Below the pieces are notes generated by a model, which made no database searches, was not told the DNA's origin, and saw only the letters and a list, made by a program, of their open reading frames with translations. Made by a program: the position numbers and the translations under genes. From assembly GCA_009193035.1 (NCBI GenBank), contig SWDT01000023.1, positions 62,001-126,000 on the forward strand: a stretch of DNA of 64,000 nucleotides, written 5' to 3'. This stretch comes from Halicephalobus mephisto. Taxonomy: Eukaryota; Nematoda; Chromadorea; Rhabditida; Panagrolaimidae. Below, in pieces: positions 1-11,028 of this stretch. Every line of letters begins with the position of its first letter. The first letter of the stretch is position 1.

Positions 1-1363
1 GAACCCGAGGAAATTATTCCGGAGCCTAAACCGATTACAAGGAAAGTTTCTGCTCATTCTCTTTTTTATCCGACGGAAACAGATAGAGAAGTTGATGAGG
101 ACAACAATTTTCTTCCCCTTTATCTTGATAGAACTCAAAGTTGTTCTAACTTGGTTTTGAGACAGAGATCTCGGTCGTCAAAAGAACAAGAAGACGAAAG
201 TGGTCTTAAGAAATATCCAAGTGTCAAGATTGATCCATCTCCATTGCTGCCTGCTAGAAGTAATACAAGTTTGAGCTCCATTTCTGCTTTAACAGCTATC
301 CTGAATGAAAAGAGAGATGATGGATTTAACCTTGAATATGATGATTTGAAGAAGAATATGGTAAGCCAATCTGAAGCTGACTATGATGACTTGAAGAGGA
401 ATATGGTAAACCAATCTGAAGCTGATTATGATAAACTGAAGGAGAATGAAAAGCCGAGTTGCTCAAAACAAGAAGAACTTCCTCCTTCGAAACCGAGGAC
501 ATTTATTCAAATGAAGAATTCCGCGAGTGTTGGAAAGCCAATGAGAAATCTTTTCAATTTTATGACCAGCCTTAATGTCGCAAAACTATCAATACTTATT
601 ACTTTAGAAGATTGTAAAGTTTTTCAATTGATCAATTCAACTTCAACTCCCCCTTCAGAATGCTTGAAGAGGTTGTTCCAAATGGATTCTAAACTTTTGA
701 GAGAAGAGATAATGGACAGGAATGCCTGTTTACAATTAACTGTTTTGACTTCTCTCCAGAAATCGTCCTCGCCTAAAGATTTCGCGAAATTGTGGGTAAT
801 GACGGCGGCTCATTTACTGTACAAAATTGGGAATGGTTTTGCCTTCGGGGCAATTATGACCGCTTTGAAGTCGGCGATTAACAAACGGCCTAGACTCTTA
901 TCTGAACTCGATCAACAAGTCTCGGCCCTCTATAAAGGATTAGTACCCATTTATGAGGACTTTTTAAATGGAAAAATGCCCCAGGCAATTGCTGGGTGTT
1001 TCTTGCCATTTGTTCAGCCTTTGCTTCAACTATTTTCAAAGTCCGATTACGTTCACTCGATGAAATCGAAAGGTATCAATTTCACTGGACTTGAGAATTT
1101 AGGTAAGTTAATTGGGTTGGGTTAGTAGTAATCTGTCGTTTTTAGATATTTTGAGTAATTTGATTCTTTTGGCCAGACATGTCCTTTTTGATAATACGGC
1201 GAAAGTTGAGAATAGTATCCATGAGATTCAATCAACGTCAACTGGCAATAATCCTCTCTCAACGGAATCCCTTGTTCATTGTTTGTTAGAAACGGCTGTT
1301 GTAGCGGAACTGAAAGAATCTGAAAAAAGGAAGATTCGACAGCTTTTTGAAGTTGCTTTGTAA
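1..1363 (+). CDS. NSP-family (BCAR3/SH2D3-like) protein, C-terminal RasGEF-fold part; 5' end outside window
   Basis: Open from base 1. Exons 1-1102 and 1146-1363 are joined by a 43-nt intron (GTAAGT donor, TTTTTAG acceptor, phase 1). The N-terminal part seen is polar and disordered and carries an imperfect tandem repeat (YDDLKKNMVSQSEAD, YDDLKRNMVNQSEAD, then YDKLKE) at about 330-450. The C-terminal 250 residues resemble the Cdc25/RasGEF-like domain of NSP adaptors: 'LITLEDCKVFQL', 'GNGFAFGAIMTALKSAI', then 'FLPFVQPLLQLF' line up with the matching stretches I recall from SH2D3/BCAR3 proteins. Known of the family: an SH2 domain plus a closed RasGEF fold that binds p130Cas and has little exchange activity. 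The SH2 part would lie upstream of the window. Inferred role: cytoplasmic adhesion or receptor signalling adaptor. A different RasGEF family is possible. Confidence 0.62.
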
Positions 1364-1485
1364 TTACGGTAGATTAGAGGATTTCTAGTCTTGTTCAAGT
1401 GCACAAAATTAATCCAGTGTTTATTGATAAATGAGTAGATTTTTATGTCCAAAAAAGGACAAGGCACAAAAAAGAGATCCAGAGA

Positions 1486-1952
1486 TTACACGTGAGTTGG
1501 GCGGTTTCCTCGGGGCCAGAATTTGAAACTGTTTCTGTAATCGGGAGCTACTTTTTCGTGGATAACTGGTTCGTGGGCACTTAGTTGATTCTGGAATGGA
1601 ATTATTAATTTAGTTAATTATAAATATTGCAAACCGCGTAATCTCTGAATTGTTCGGGTCTACCGTATTTTATATTTTGCTCCTTGATACGATGGAAAAT
1701 TCTGACAGCAATGATTGCATTAATGGCGAAAGCAACAGAACCACAGATGGCTAGTAAGAATGTCATGAGGTCGAAATGGAAATTATTTTGAATTACGTAA
1801 ACTACGAGAGCAGAAGTGAAGAAAGCATTGCAAAAAGTGGAAATAATGGCTTTGATACCGATGAGAGGTTCTTTGGAAGCTTCTGGATCCACTAAGTGGA
1901 GTTCGTCGTCTTCGCCTTCGAATTCGTCTGAAGGAATTGGTTCGTGGTGCAT
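1486..1952 (-). CDS. Small two-TM membrane protein, unknown function
   Basis: Exon 1 is 1635-1952 and exon 2 is 1486-1590, with a 44-nt intron (GTTTGC donor, ATTCCAG acceptor, phase 0). The product is 140 aa. An acceptor-like TTCCAG lies one base upstream of the ATG, as expected for SL trans-splicing. The N-terminus is acidic (DEFEGEDDE). Two hydrophobic segments lie at about residues 32-54 and 60-86, followed by a basic 'HRIKEQNIKYGRPEQF' loop and a soluble tail ending 'FKFWPRGNRPTHV'. Without splicing the frame ends four codons past the exon; the splice adds a well-formed 34-residue tail, which supports the model. I do not recognise the family. The reading frame, GC content above its surroundings and clean junctions say it is real. 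Confidence 0.65.
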
Positions 1953-2692
1953 TCTGGAATTATGTATTATAAAAATTGGAAATTTTCATTGATGCGGATT
2001 TTTAGATTTAATTTTAAATATATTGGATTCTAGGGATTTTAGAGAATTTCGAATTTTTCATTGGATTCTGGGAGGTTTAAAAATTTATAAAGTTGTCTCG
2101 ACACGAATTTTTGAATTTTTAAAGATTTTTGAAATTTTCAAAGAATTCTGAAAGTTAGAAATTTTTTATGAATTTTAGAAAATTTTTAAATTAAAAAATA
2201 AAAATTAAACTTTGGCGACAAGTGAATAAATGCCAATTACGATTTTTTAATTATTTTTAAAATTAAATTTTTATTAAATTTTATAATTTTTAAAATTTTG
2301 ATTTTAGATGACTTTGAAAAGTTAAAGATTTTTGAACTAATTTTAGTAGATTATAGAATTTTCAATGGAATTTTAAAATAAATAGAAATAAAAGGAAAAT
2401 TCCAAATCTCGAGTCGCGGAAATGGTCGACTTTTGATTTTACAAGATTCGAGAGAGAGAGTCGAGTGCTTTCGTGACCAAACTTGGTTCGAAAAAAGTTA
2501 AAAACGGCCTTTAGGCGGTTTTCCAAATTCAGGAAGGCCGTTCATTAATGTTTTATGCTGAGAGAGAGGCCATTCTGGTCACAATATCAGCTGGCTCAAA
2601 TGACCAAAACGAAATTAGAGCCCGATAAAACGTCTTTGTCCATTTTCAAAATAGCAAAATTGACCAGAAGAGGAAAAACTGTCACAAAAGAT

Positions 2693-2870
2693 AGTGACTA
2701 AATTTCTTTTTCAATGAAGAAGGATAGTGACTAAATTTCTCTTTTAATAAAGAAGGATAGTGACTAAATTTTTCTTTCAACGAAGAAGAATAGTGACTAA
2801 ATTTTTCTTTTAATAAAGAAGGATAGTGACTAAATTTCTTTTTCAATGAAGAAGGATAGTGATTAATTTT
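2693..2870. repeat. 33-bp tandem repeat, about 5.5 copies
   Basis: Five near-identical 33-bp units, each starting 'agtgactaaattt' and ending 'gaagaaggat', begin at 2693, 2726, 2759 and so on. The last, partial copy drifts. Copies alternate in small variants (caatgaagaa / aataaagaa), suggesting a higher-order dimer. Confidence 0.85.
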
Positions 2871-4311
2871 TCCTTAAGTATAGAACTGTAAAGGAATAAT
2901 GACTTTAATAGTCGATTTTAAACTTTGGAAAAAACTACAATGTTATGAAATATAAAATAAAAAACGAAAAATTGCAGTAGCTAATTCAATCCACCTGGAA
3001 AAAAGAAAACAATATAGCTGGGAAAAATAATTTAAATATACTAGGAAATTGAAATTTCGTGAGAATCCTAGAATCTTAGAATTCAATGAAAATTCGAAAT
3101 TTTACTGAATTCTGTAAAAAATTCCACAATATGTAAATTTCTAAAATTTAAAATAAAATTAAAAAATTTTTTCAAACAATAGAATTTTCCAAAAATTCTA
3201 AAATTCCAAAATTCTATAAAAATTTCCAAAATTCCATAAAAATTTCTAAATTCCATAAAAATTTCTAAATTCTATAAAATTTCCAAAATTTTTAAATTTT
3301 CAAAGAAAATTCCAAAATTTTTAGAATTTTCCAAAATCTCACGAAAATTTTCAAAACTAAGTAATTTTATAAAAATGTTAAAATTTAAAAAATTTTGAAG
3401 TCAGTTGAAAATTCGAATTTTAAAAATTTTTAAATTCATAAAAAACACGTTTATTTTTAAAAATAAAATTTCAAAAAATTCGACGGCCTCGAAAAATTCT
3501 CACAGTAATGTTTCGATTTTTACACTTAAAACAAGACTGACTAAGATTCGAGATTCATTACAAAAGGGCGTTTTTCTCGAGCACGGAATGACTGATCGTT
3601 TTCAGACCATTTTAGACAAACAAATGCCACATGCGCGAGGGAAATGAGGACAAATCGATTTCAGTACTGTTTATACATACAATTTTTCAAAAAAAATAAA
3701 AAATTTCACCTAATTCTAAAAATAAAAAATTTCATAAAACTCTAAAAATTAAAAATTCCATATAATTCTAAAAATCCAAAATTTCATATAATTCTAAAAA
3801 TCCAAAATTCCGTAAAACTCTAGAATTTTGGATTTTTAAAAATAAAAAATTATTGCAAATTTTATAAAAAATGAAAATTATTATGAAATTGTCTCAACAA
3901 GGATTTTTGGAAACGTTTGAAATTTTTAGTTTCAGATGGATTTAAAAAAATCTGATTGGATTCTGGAGGATTTTAAGAGTTTCTGTGAGATTCCAGAAAA
4001 TCCAGAAAATTTTTGAAAGATTTTAAGTTTTTAGAAAATTTCAGAATTTCTTATTCAATTTTGGATAATTTTAGAAATTTCAATGAAATTTTGAAGGATT
4101 TTAAAAATTTTTACAAAATTCTAAAAACTTTAGAAAATTCTGGAAGATTTCAGAAATTTCAAATTTTAGAAAACTACAAATTTTGATGAAATTTTGGAAG
4201 ATTTTAAAAATTTTTACAAAATTTTAAAGACAAAAAGGTTTAAAAATAAAGTTTCCAAGAAACATCTAGCTTTCTCGCCTGGTCGACAGCGCTAGTTTGA
4301 CTGAAGAGGCA

Positions 4312-4850
4312 AGTTGCGCGGCTGCACGACAGTGGTCCCCCAGCGACAGTTGCTCCCTGTTTTTCTTCTTTTCAATTTTCATTTATTTCGAAATTTTTTC
4401 TTTTAAATCACTATTTTTTTACTTAACTGAGATATTAAAGTAATTTATTTATAAAAAATTTATATAAAAACGAAATAAATAAATTTGGTGGAAGAGAAGG
4501 GAGCAGGTTGCGCGACAGTGGTCCTCAGCGACAGTTGCTCCCTGTTTTTCTTCTTTTCAATTTTCATTTATTTCGAAATTCTTTCTTTTTAAATCACTAT
4601 TTTTTTACTTAACTGAGATATTAAAGTAATTTATTTATAAAAAATTAATATAAAAACGAAATAAATAAATTTGGTGGAGAGAAGGGAGCAGGTTGCGCGA
4701 CATTTGCTCCCTGTTTTTCTTCTTTTCAATTTTCATTTATTTCGAAATTTTTTCTTACTTAACTGAAATATTAAGTTAGTTTAACTACAAAAAATATAAA
4801 AACGAAATGAGATAAATCCTGCGGAAGAGAGGGGAGACAAGTTGCGCAGG
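4312..4850. repeat. About 185-bp tandem repeat, 3 copies (dispersed family A)
   Basis: Three head-to-tail copies start near 4312, 4507 and 4692. Each opens 'gttgcgcgacag' then 'gttgctccctg', runs through 'aattttcatttatttcgaaa', 'cttaactgagatattaaag' and 'aaaacgaaataaataaa', and ends 'gaagggagcagg'. The same sequence occurs reverse-complemented at about 39155-39715, and diverged copies occur at 15640-15735, 16190-16310 and 43560-43740, so this is a dispersed family rather than a local satellite. Confidence 0.85.
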
Positions 4851-5973
4851 TGTTTGAAAAGAAAAAATCGGACGAGTGAGAGCAGCATTTTTCAAAAATC
4901 GATTCACAGAAGGAAGCCCGGTCCGAATCGACGCTCCAAAAATTCGAAAATTGAAATTGACGTTAATTCGATCAAAACTAACAAGGAAATAAATTTGGCC
5001 AAAACAGCCTTCTAAAATAACTTTTATGTCATCTTAGAGCTTCCGACTTACGAATTCTGGATTTTTGTAGAATAATTTTTTTCGAAAAAAATATTTTAAA
5101 AATTTTTAAATTAAAAAAAGCAAAATTTTAATGGATTTTTTAAAGAACAAATTAAATCATTTTTAATCAACTGGAAATTCACACCTAATTTCTAAGGAAA
5201 ATTCATATTTCGAAATAAAACTTAATTTTGAAGAAAAATTTATATAAAAATTCATAAAAAATTTTAAAAATTAACGAATTTAAAAATAAAAAAATGAAAA
5301 GTTTTTATATATGAAAAAATTGGTAAAAATTCATAAAAAATTTCGAAAATAAACGAATTTTAAAATAAAAAAGTTAAAATTTTTTATATATGAAAAAAAT
5401 CCAAAAATAAATAAATTTTAAAATAAAAAAATTAAAATTTTTTATATATGAGAAAATTGGTAGAAATTCATATAAAAATTCCAAAAATAAACAAATTTTA
5501 CAATAAAAAAATTAAAATTTTTTATATATGAAAAAAATCCAAAAATAAATAAATTTTAAAATAAAAAAATGAAAATTTCTAACTTTTTTAAAAAAACAAG
5601 ATTTTCTAACATTTTTTTAAATGAAAAACACCTGACTCATTTGTTCTGGAAGCACGAGGAAAATTGACTAATCCAATTTTTTATTTTTCGGATTTAAGTT
5701 TTATAAAAAAATTATTTTTTTTAAAATTAAATTAAAAAATTATGTTATATTCGATTTTTGTAGAATAAAAAGAAATTATTTTTGAGTTAATTTGAAAAAT
5801 AAATTAAAAAATTATTTTAAAAAAAATCAAAAAATTTTTTATTTTACAAAAATCGAATAAAGCATAAATTAAAAAATTATTTTTAAAAAAATCAAAAAAT
5901 TTTTTATTTTACAAAAATCGAATAAAGCATAAATTAAAAAATTATTTTTGAGTTAATTTGAAAAGTAAAAAAT

Positions 5974-6965
5974 TTAAGGGGATGGAGTCGTGGAAGTGAC
6001 CGAGGATTCTTCGAAGACGTCTTCTGGAACCTTCGTTTCGTTCTCGAATTGGACATAGGGAAAAATCGGAAAACTAGACGGAAGAGTAGATGTGGGGGTT
6101 GAGTCCTGGTCCGCATCTGAAATCATCTATTATTTTCAATTATTAGAATTTTGTAGAATTTTAAAATTTTCAAAAATCGTAGAAAATTTCAAATATTTTC
6201 GAAACTTTTGAAAAATCCAAACATTTTCTTAATTATCGAAATTTTCTAAAAATTATAAAAATTTCGAAATTTTTTGTTTCTCAATTGGCAAAAATACAAT
6301 GAAAATCTTAAAATCAGAAATTAAGTTTTTGAGAAAATTCTACAAAAATCATTTTTAATTTTTGTAATACAGTCGAATTTAGATATAAGGTACTCCCTTG
6401 AGACAGGGCAAAGCATATGTTGTAAGGAAGGATATATTATAGAAGAGGTAAATTTGAAGGCAGACTAACTGAACTCACTCACTCAGACCGTATGCTATAA
6501 CAAGAGATACGTTATAGTAGGGTTATCTTATATCCAAGTTCTACTGTACAATAGAACTTGAATATAAGCACGCTTTTAGGAATGGGCAAAGGATATATCA
6601 TAGCGGAGGTAAATTTGAAGGCAGACTAACCCAACTCACTTACACCGTATGCTATAACAAGAAATACGTTATAGTAGGGTTATCTTATATCCAAGTTCTA
6701 CTGTACAATAGAACTTGAATATAAGCACGCTTTTAGGAATGGGCAAAGGATATATCATAGAAGAGGTAAACTTGAAGGCAGACTAACCAAACTCAGACCG
6801 TATACTATAAGAAAAGATATGTTATAGTAGGGGTACCTTATATCTAAGTTCTACTGTATTTTGATTACGAAACCTACCTGGGACCTCTGCTCCGAAAGGA
6901 AAGGCCATAGATCGGAAGATCAAAGATCCGAGCAAAAAAATCACCGAATATCTGAAAATAGCCAT
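5974..6965 (-). CDS. Small secreted peptide, 76 aa, unknown function
   Basis: Exon 1 is 6878-6965 and exon 2 is 5974-6116. The 761-nt intron has a GTAGGT donor and a GATTTCAG acceptor, phase 1. Exon 1 encodes a signal peptide (MAIFRYSVIFLLGSLIFRSMA) and a short start of the mature chain (FPFGAEVPD). Exon 2 gives a Ser/Thr/Pro- and Glu-rich tail (ADQDSTPTSTLPSS, then FENETKVPEDVFEESS, then a TSTTPSP end) with one N-glycosylation site (NET). There are no cysteines, so it is not a disulfide-folded toxin-like peptide. A TATAAATA box lies about 35 bp upstream of the ATG, unusual among its neighbours. The competing frame of exon 2 that begins with ATG is rejected because it lacks this clean join. 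The intron carries three tandem MITEs. It could be a neuropeptide-like or cuticle/secretory peptide; I do not recognise a family. Confidence 0.6.
6368..6858. mobile_element. Three tandem MITE-like palindromic elements
   Basis: Units are 6368-6548, 6547-6705 and 6704-6858. Each starts 'tacartagaactt...atataag' (the first copy reads 'tacagtcgaatttagatata') and ends with the inverted form 'cttatat(c)caagttctactgta'. Adjacent units share one TA dinucleotide, the expected product of TA-targeting (Tc1/mariner/pogo-type) insertion into an earlier copy's end. No transposase is encoded. Confidence 0.75.
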
Positions 6966-6996
6966 TTTTCGATTTTTCTGTGATTTTCATTCTGCC

Positions 6997-7004
6997 TATT
7001 TATA
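6997..7004 (-). promoter_or_regulatory. TATA box (TATAAATA) of the secreted peptide gene
   Basis: TATAAATA on the minus strand lies 32-39 bp before the ATG at 6965, so little 5' UTR would remain. A CACAG acceptor-like site between box and ATG leaves room for trans-splicing. Confidence 0.5.
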
Positions 7005-7274
7005 CCCTGTCAAATGTGTTTGAATTTTGACAACTTCTTTCATTAATATTTGTGTTTTTCTGAAAAAAGAAAAAAATAAACACATAAGTTTGGAAATTTC
7101 CAGAGGATCGATCAGAGTTTGAGAAAAATAAGTGACTCATTCTCCTACTGTAAAATGGTAGTTTCCATCAGAGAAGTTTTGATCAAGAAAAATTTGCTTC
7201 AATTTCCATAAGGACCAGAAGTATCTAGTTGTTGTATTTTTTATTAGACACAAGTAATATAGGACGATATTAAA

Positions 7275-7549
7275 TACAGTGGAATCTCGATATAACGCAC
7301 CCCAGGCTATAAGGCACGGTTTCAGTGCGCCTCGCTATTACGCACCCTCAATATGAGACATCCCATGCTATAAGACACGATTTTAAGGAATTTTAGTCAT
7401 ATTCGACCCTCGATAAAAGGTATTCCACGATATAAGGCATGATTTTAAGCAATTTTAGTCATATTCGACCCTCGATAAAAGGCACCCCACGATGTAAGAC
7501 ACGATTTGTCCGATCCCTTGAGGGTGCCTTATATCGAGATTCAACTGTA
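7275..7549. mobile_element. Pogo/Tigger-like MITE, 275 bp
   Basis: Bounded by inverted 'tacagtggaatctcgatata' and 'tatatcgagattcaactgta', with TA at both tips. The interior has two copies of a 'ttttagtcatattcgaccct' block. It is non-coding, so a nonautonomous element. Confidence 0.75.
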
Positions 7550-7786
7550 TCTAAACACAACACCTAGGACCCCCGGCTGCCGTGACGTGTTCCTTTGTAC
7601 TCTCTCAACAAAGAAGACTGTTTAGCTTCGGGCATTCTAGATATCTCCTGTCGTATAGATCACAGAAAAAAGCGTAACTTTCAGTCCAGCAACAAATGGA
7701 AATCGTCACAATTAAATTTTAATTTTCGTCACAAATGTCAAATAATTATGAAAAATGTGATCATTGTGTTACATTCTTGTTACATC

Positions 7787-7920
7787 TAGAGTCGACTCTC
7801 GATTTTACATATTTTTTTCAGTCCTGGGGAAATTTGCTTTAAAATAATGTAAATTGACTTTCGATTTTACGTAATTTTTGTCTGGTCCCTTGGATTACGT
7901 TATATCGAGAGTCGACTGTA
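7787..7920. mobile_element. Pogo-like MITE, 134 bp
   Basis: Ends 'tagagtcgactctcgatttt' and 'atatcgagagtcgactgta' are inverted repeats. A near-identical element in the opposite orientation sits at 23802-23933 inside an importin-alpha-like gene intron, which fixes its boundaries. Confidence 0.8.
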
Positions 7921-8509
7921 GTAATTTTCACGAAATCAAAAGTCACACTTTTTATGTGTATTGTTTTATGTATTTTTTCACTATACTTTCATTTCTATCA
8001 AATATTGAATTTCCTCATATCATATTTAATTACAAGTGGACAAAGCTCACCATATGTCACTAAATACTGTACAGAAATGCAATTACGAACGTGGGGCCGG
8101 AATTCAGCTTCTCCGAAGTTTGTATGACATCAGAGAAAAAATCCAATTAGTCGATGCTGAATATTGTGCTTAAAAATCACGACGAGTTCTGAAACTAATT
8201 GTTGAATTTGATTTTCTGATTTTGTAATTTGGAAAGGGCTTCTAAATTTAGTCAGTAACATCCAGACGAGGGTCCTATTCCTCTTTCTCCCGAGTACTGT
8301 ATTTGGGCAAAGTGTGTCCAAAACTGCGTATACAGTAGGAATCTATAGTTCTTCCAGAGGTGACAGAACACTCCCATAACCAACATGAGCGCTCACTGCA
8401 ATCCTTATTGGATTATCCATATTCCATCGACCATACATACTACAGAGGCAGTTATGTTCTTAGTAACTCCAAAGAAAGTAATTGCATTTGAGCTTAAAAG
8501 TTTATTGAA
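7921..8509. promoter_or_regulatory. Upstream region of the first chemoreceptor
   Basis: No gene seen. The last 40 bp, 'catttgagcttaaaagttta' just before the ATG, is shared with the second receptor and in weaker form with the third, so it is part of the duplicated unit and probably the proximal promoter/5' UTR. Confidence 0.5.
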
Positions 8510-9954
8510 ATGGATTCGAAAGATTTCCCTCTTGAATATTTCTACAACGAAAAGATAACTAATATCACTTTTATTTTCACAACAATTGCAGTTGGAATTA
8601 CTATACTGATGACTCCGTTCTATTTCTACATCTTGTTGACCCAATCCCAGAGTTTGGGAAATTACAAATTCTTCCTTCTGAATCACTCAGTTTGGACTAT
8701 TTTAACTGAAATCAGCTTCAGCTTGACTAAACCTTGTTTTCTCATGCCGGGTGGTAAGTAAACAATGAAAAATATCTTAATTACCCATTTTGACATCATA
8801 ACTGTTAATTCTTCGATGAGAGCCTTTATTTGTAATAAGAGTATTACAAATAAACAAGTACAAAAACAAAAACTAGGATTCAACTCTGTATATGAGAAAC
8901 AGCTACCACAATCACTCGTGTTGGGACCAAGGTTGCTTATTCAAAGGCAACCTAGCAGGCAGTGCACGCATCCGTGAACAATAACTTTGGTTTTCCCAAA
9001 AACTTAAAATTTGTGAGGCAGGAACGGTGATTGAGGTACATCCTTTTGTTCGATAAACGTATACTGTAATAGAATCTTCCATTGTAAAAATTAAAATCTT
9101 TGTGAAAATAAATTGATAGTACTTTTTAAAACTCCCTGAATCCTGCAATTAAACGTGCAGTGATTCTAGAAAGTTTTAATTTCATTAATAATACCATCAT
9201 TTTAGCTGCGGGATTCATTCTAGGTCCCCTGGGGAAAATAGGCAACTCCACAATGTCCTGCTACTTCATTTTTATTGATTATTTACTGGCATTTTTTACA
9301 ATCACTGGGATGACAATGACTCTTGTTTACCGATACACAAGTATCTTTCCAGGAAAAGTGAAAGCTATAGGGACTTCTAAATGGATGATTGTTGTCTGTT
9401 TAATACTTCAATTATTTTTTATTATTTCGGGTTTCTACGTTGCAGGGCAATACTTTAGCCTAGACCATGAGACGATGGCCAGCAAAGCTATTGAATTTAG
9501 TCCTGTTCTCGCGAAATTCACCAATGAACCGACTTTTGTTTATATGGACAAAGAAATGTTTTTTCCCATTGTTCTGGAAGTTTGGATAATTCTAGTACTA
9601 ATTTCGATTTTGTTCATAGTTCTGGCTGGAGTGTTAGTCTTCAAGTTGAGGAATAACAAGTACACATCAACGAACCTGGAGCTACAGAAAACCCTGATGT
9701 TCAGCTGTGTTATCCAAATCGCGATTACTATTATTTTCTTATTTCTACCACTTATGAATTTTATGTACTGTCTTACCTACCATAGTGTTTACGCTGGCCC
9801 CATAGTAATGTGTGGCATTTGTGTGATCTGCTTGCATGCAATAATGGAAATGCTAGCCACTGTTTATTTTGTCCTACCGTATAGGAAATTCGTAATAGAG
9901 AAATTATCCAACATCTGGAAAGAAACAAGTCGATACTGTGGTAATTTCTGCTAA
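8510..9954 (+). CDS. Nematode 7TM chemoreceptor (Srh/Sri-type), copy 1
   Basis: Exons 8510-8753 and 9206-9954 are joined in phase 1 (GTAAGT donor, ATTTTAG acceptor), giving 330 aa. Seven hydrophobic segments are visible. Diagnostic pieces include 'YKFFLLNHSVWTI' in TM2, 'VYRYTSIFPGK' after TM3, and 'FVLPYRKFVIEKL' at the end of TM7, a layout typical of the Str superfamily of nematode serpentine receptors (Srh/Sri). Such receptors sense odorants or tastants in ciliated sensory neurons. It is the first of three tandem paralogs. An alternative 3' structure is possible: a GTAATT donor at 9941 and a TTTTCAG acceptor at 10355 would replace the last four residues by a 65-residue basic tail ending at 10552. 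Confidence 0.85.
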
Positions 9955-11028
9955 TCTGAGGATAGCTACTGATGTCATCAACAGCATTTCTAATAGTCAT
10001 GATGTATTTACTTAATAACACGAGCTTAATTTTCAAGAAATCTTATTTAACAGTCGGCCCAAATGTTAATTGAATTTCGTAATTTGAGGTTATTTCCCTA
10101 TTTTTATTACCATTGGAAACTTGCTCCATAATGTACTTTGTCAATCGAATTTTGAAGAAAGCTGTAGATGTTGCTCAAGTCCATAATTCTGTTATTAACA
10201 TGCGTAACAAGAATAAATTAACTGTACATGATGGTGATTGTGTTTCAAAACAAAATATTTACTCTTACAGAAAAAACTAAAGGATATTAGTTACTTGGTC
10301 ATAAAAGTGGATAAATAACTATTTGAGTTTTGACAAAATGTCTTCTCATTTTCAGATACAGCTGTCATAAAACGTAAGGAAAAAACGACAAAATTATACT
10401 GGAGTAGATGTAGTATAAATAATACACGAAAAATCCAAATACCACAAGATTCACTCAAGGAGTCTCCGTCTTATCAACCAACTTGCCCAGATCGCAATAT
10501 AAAGCGAGGAAAACTGAGCCCTACGGAGAGACGAATGAGATTGTTTTATTAAACCTATTGAATTATCTGTGGAGCTTAATTAGTTCTAGTTAATGACCCT
10601 GAGGAGACGTCTTCTTTCTATTCGCTTGATAACGTTGAATAAACTTATTTGGAAAACTGCCTATGGTAGGAACCTCAATCCCCCGCTTGGTTTCGGAGTT
10701 GTGTAACTATCGTTGAATATTTAACGTTCTATATAGCCCCGAAGACCCATACTACATAGGTATCAGAAGCCTAAATTAGTTAAAACCTATTCGTCAAACA
10801 TCCTCAAAGACCAAGCTGTGCTTTTCGTTGGATATAATTTTGAGTAACTTAAATCTTGTTTTTCACCACTACTTTTTGAAAATATTAAATTTTTTAAAAG
10901 GCACTTAATCGTAATTGGTAAATGTCCATCGTATGTTACCAACCATTTTACAGCATGCAACCATAGGCGTTTATTTACTTACCGAATAACTTACATGTAA
11001 TTACATTTGAGCTTAAAAGTTTATTGAA
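9955..11028. other. Intergenic region between receptors 1 and 2, with a possible extra exon at 10356-10552
   Basis: The first 250 bp are almost identical to the DNA after receptor 2, so the duplication includes the 3' flank. 10356-10552 is an open stretch of 65 codons directly after a TTTTCAG acceptor and in phase with receptor 1's potential last donor. The remainder holds no recognised gene. The 11000-11028 sequence matches the promoter-proximal block of receptor 1. Confidence 0.45.

Larger units (their letters stand above)
1953..5973. other. AT-rich intergenic region, no gene recognised
   Basis: About 4 kb of A/T-rich DNA with short degenerate iterations such as 'aaaattccaaaattcta' and 'ttcatatatgaaaa'. 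Apart from the two tandem arrays listed separately I see no coding exon. A less AT-rich patch at about 3530-3650 has an open stretch but no codon pattern or splice context that convinces me. Confidence 0.6.

Noticed and set aside
9773..10036. Antisense open frames over the receptor 3' ends
   Set aside because: Repeated in all copies only because the receptor coding sequence is duplicated.
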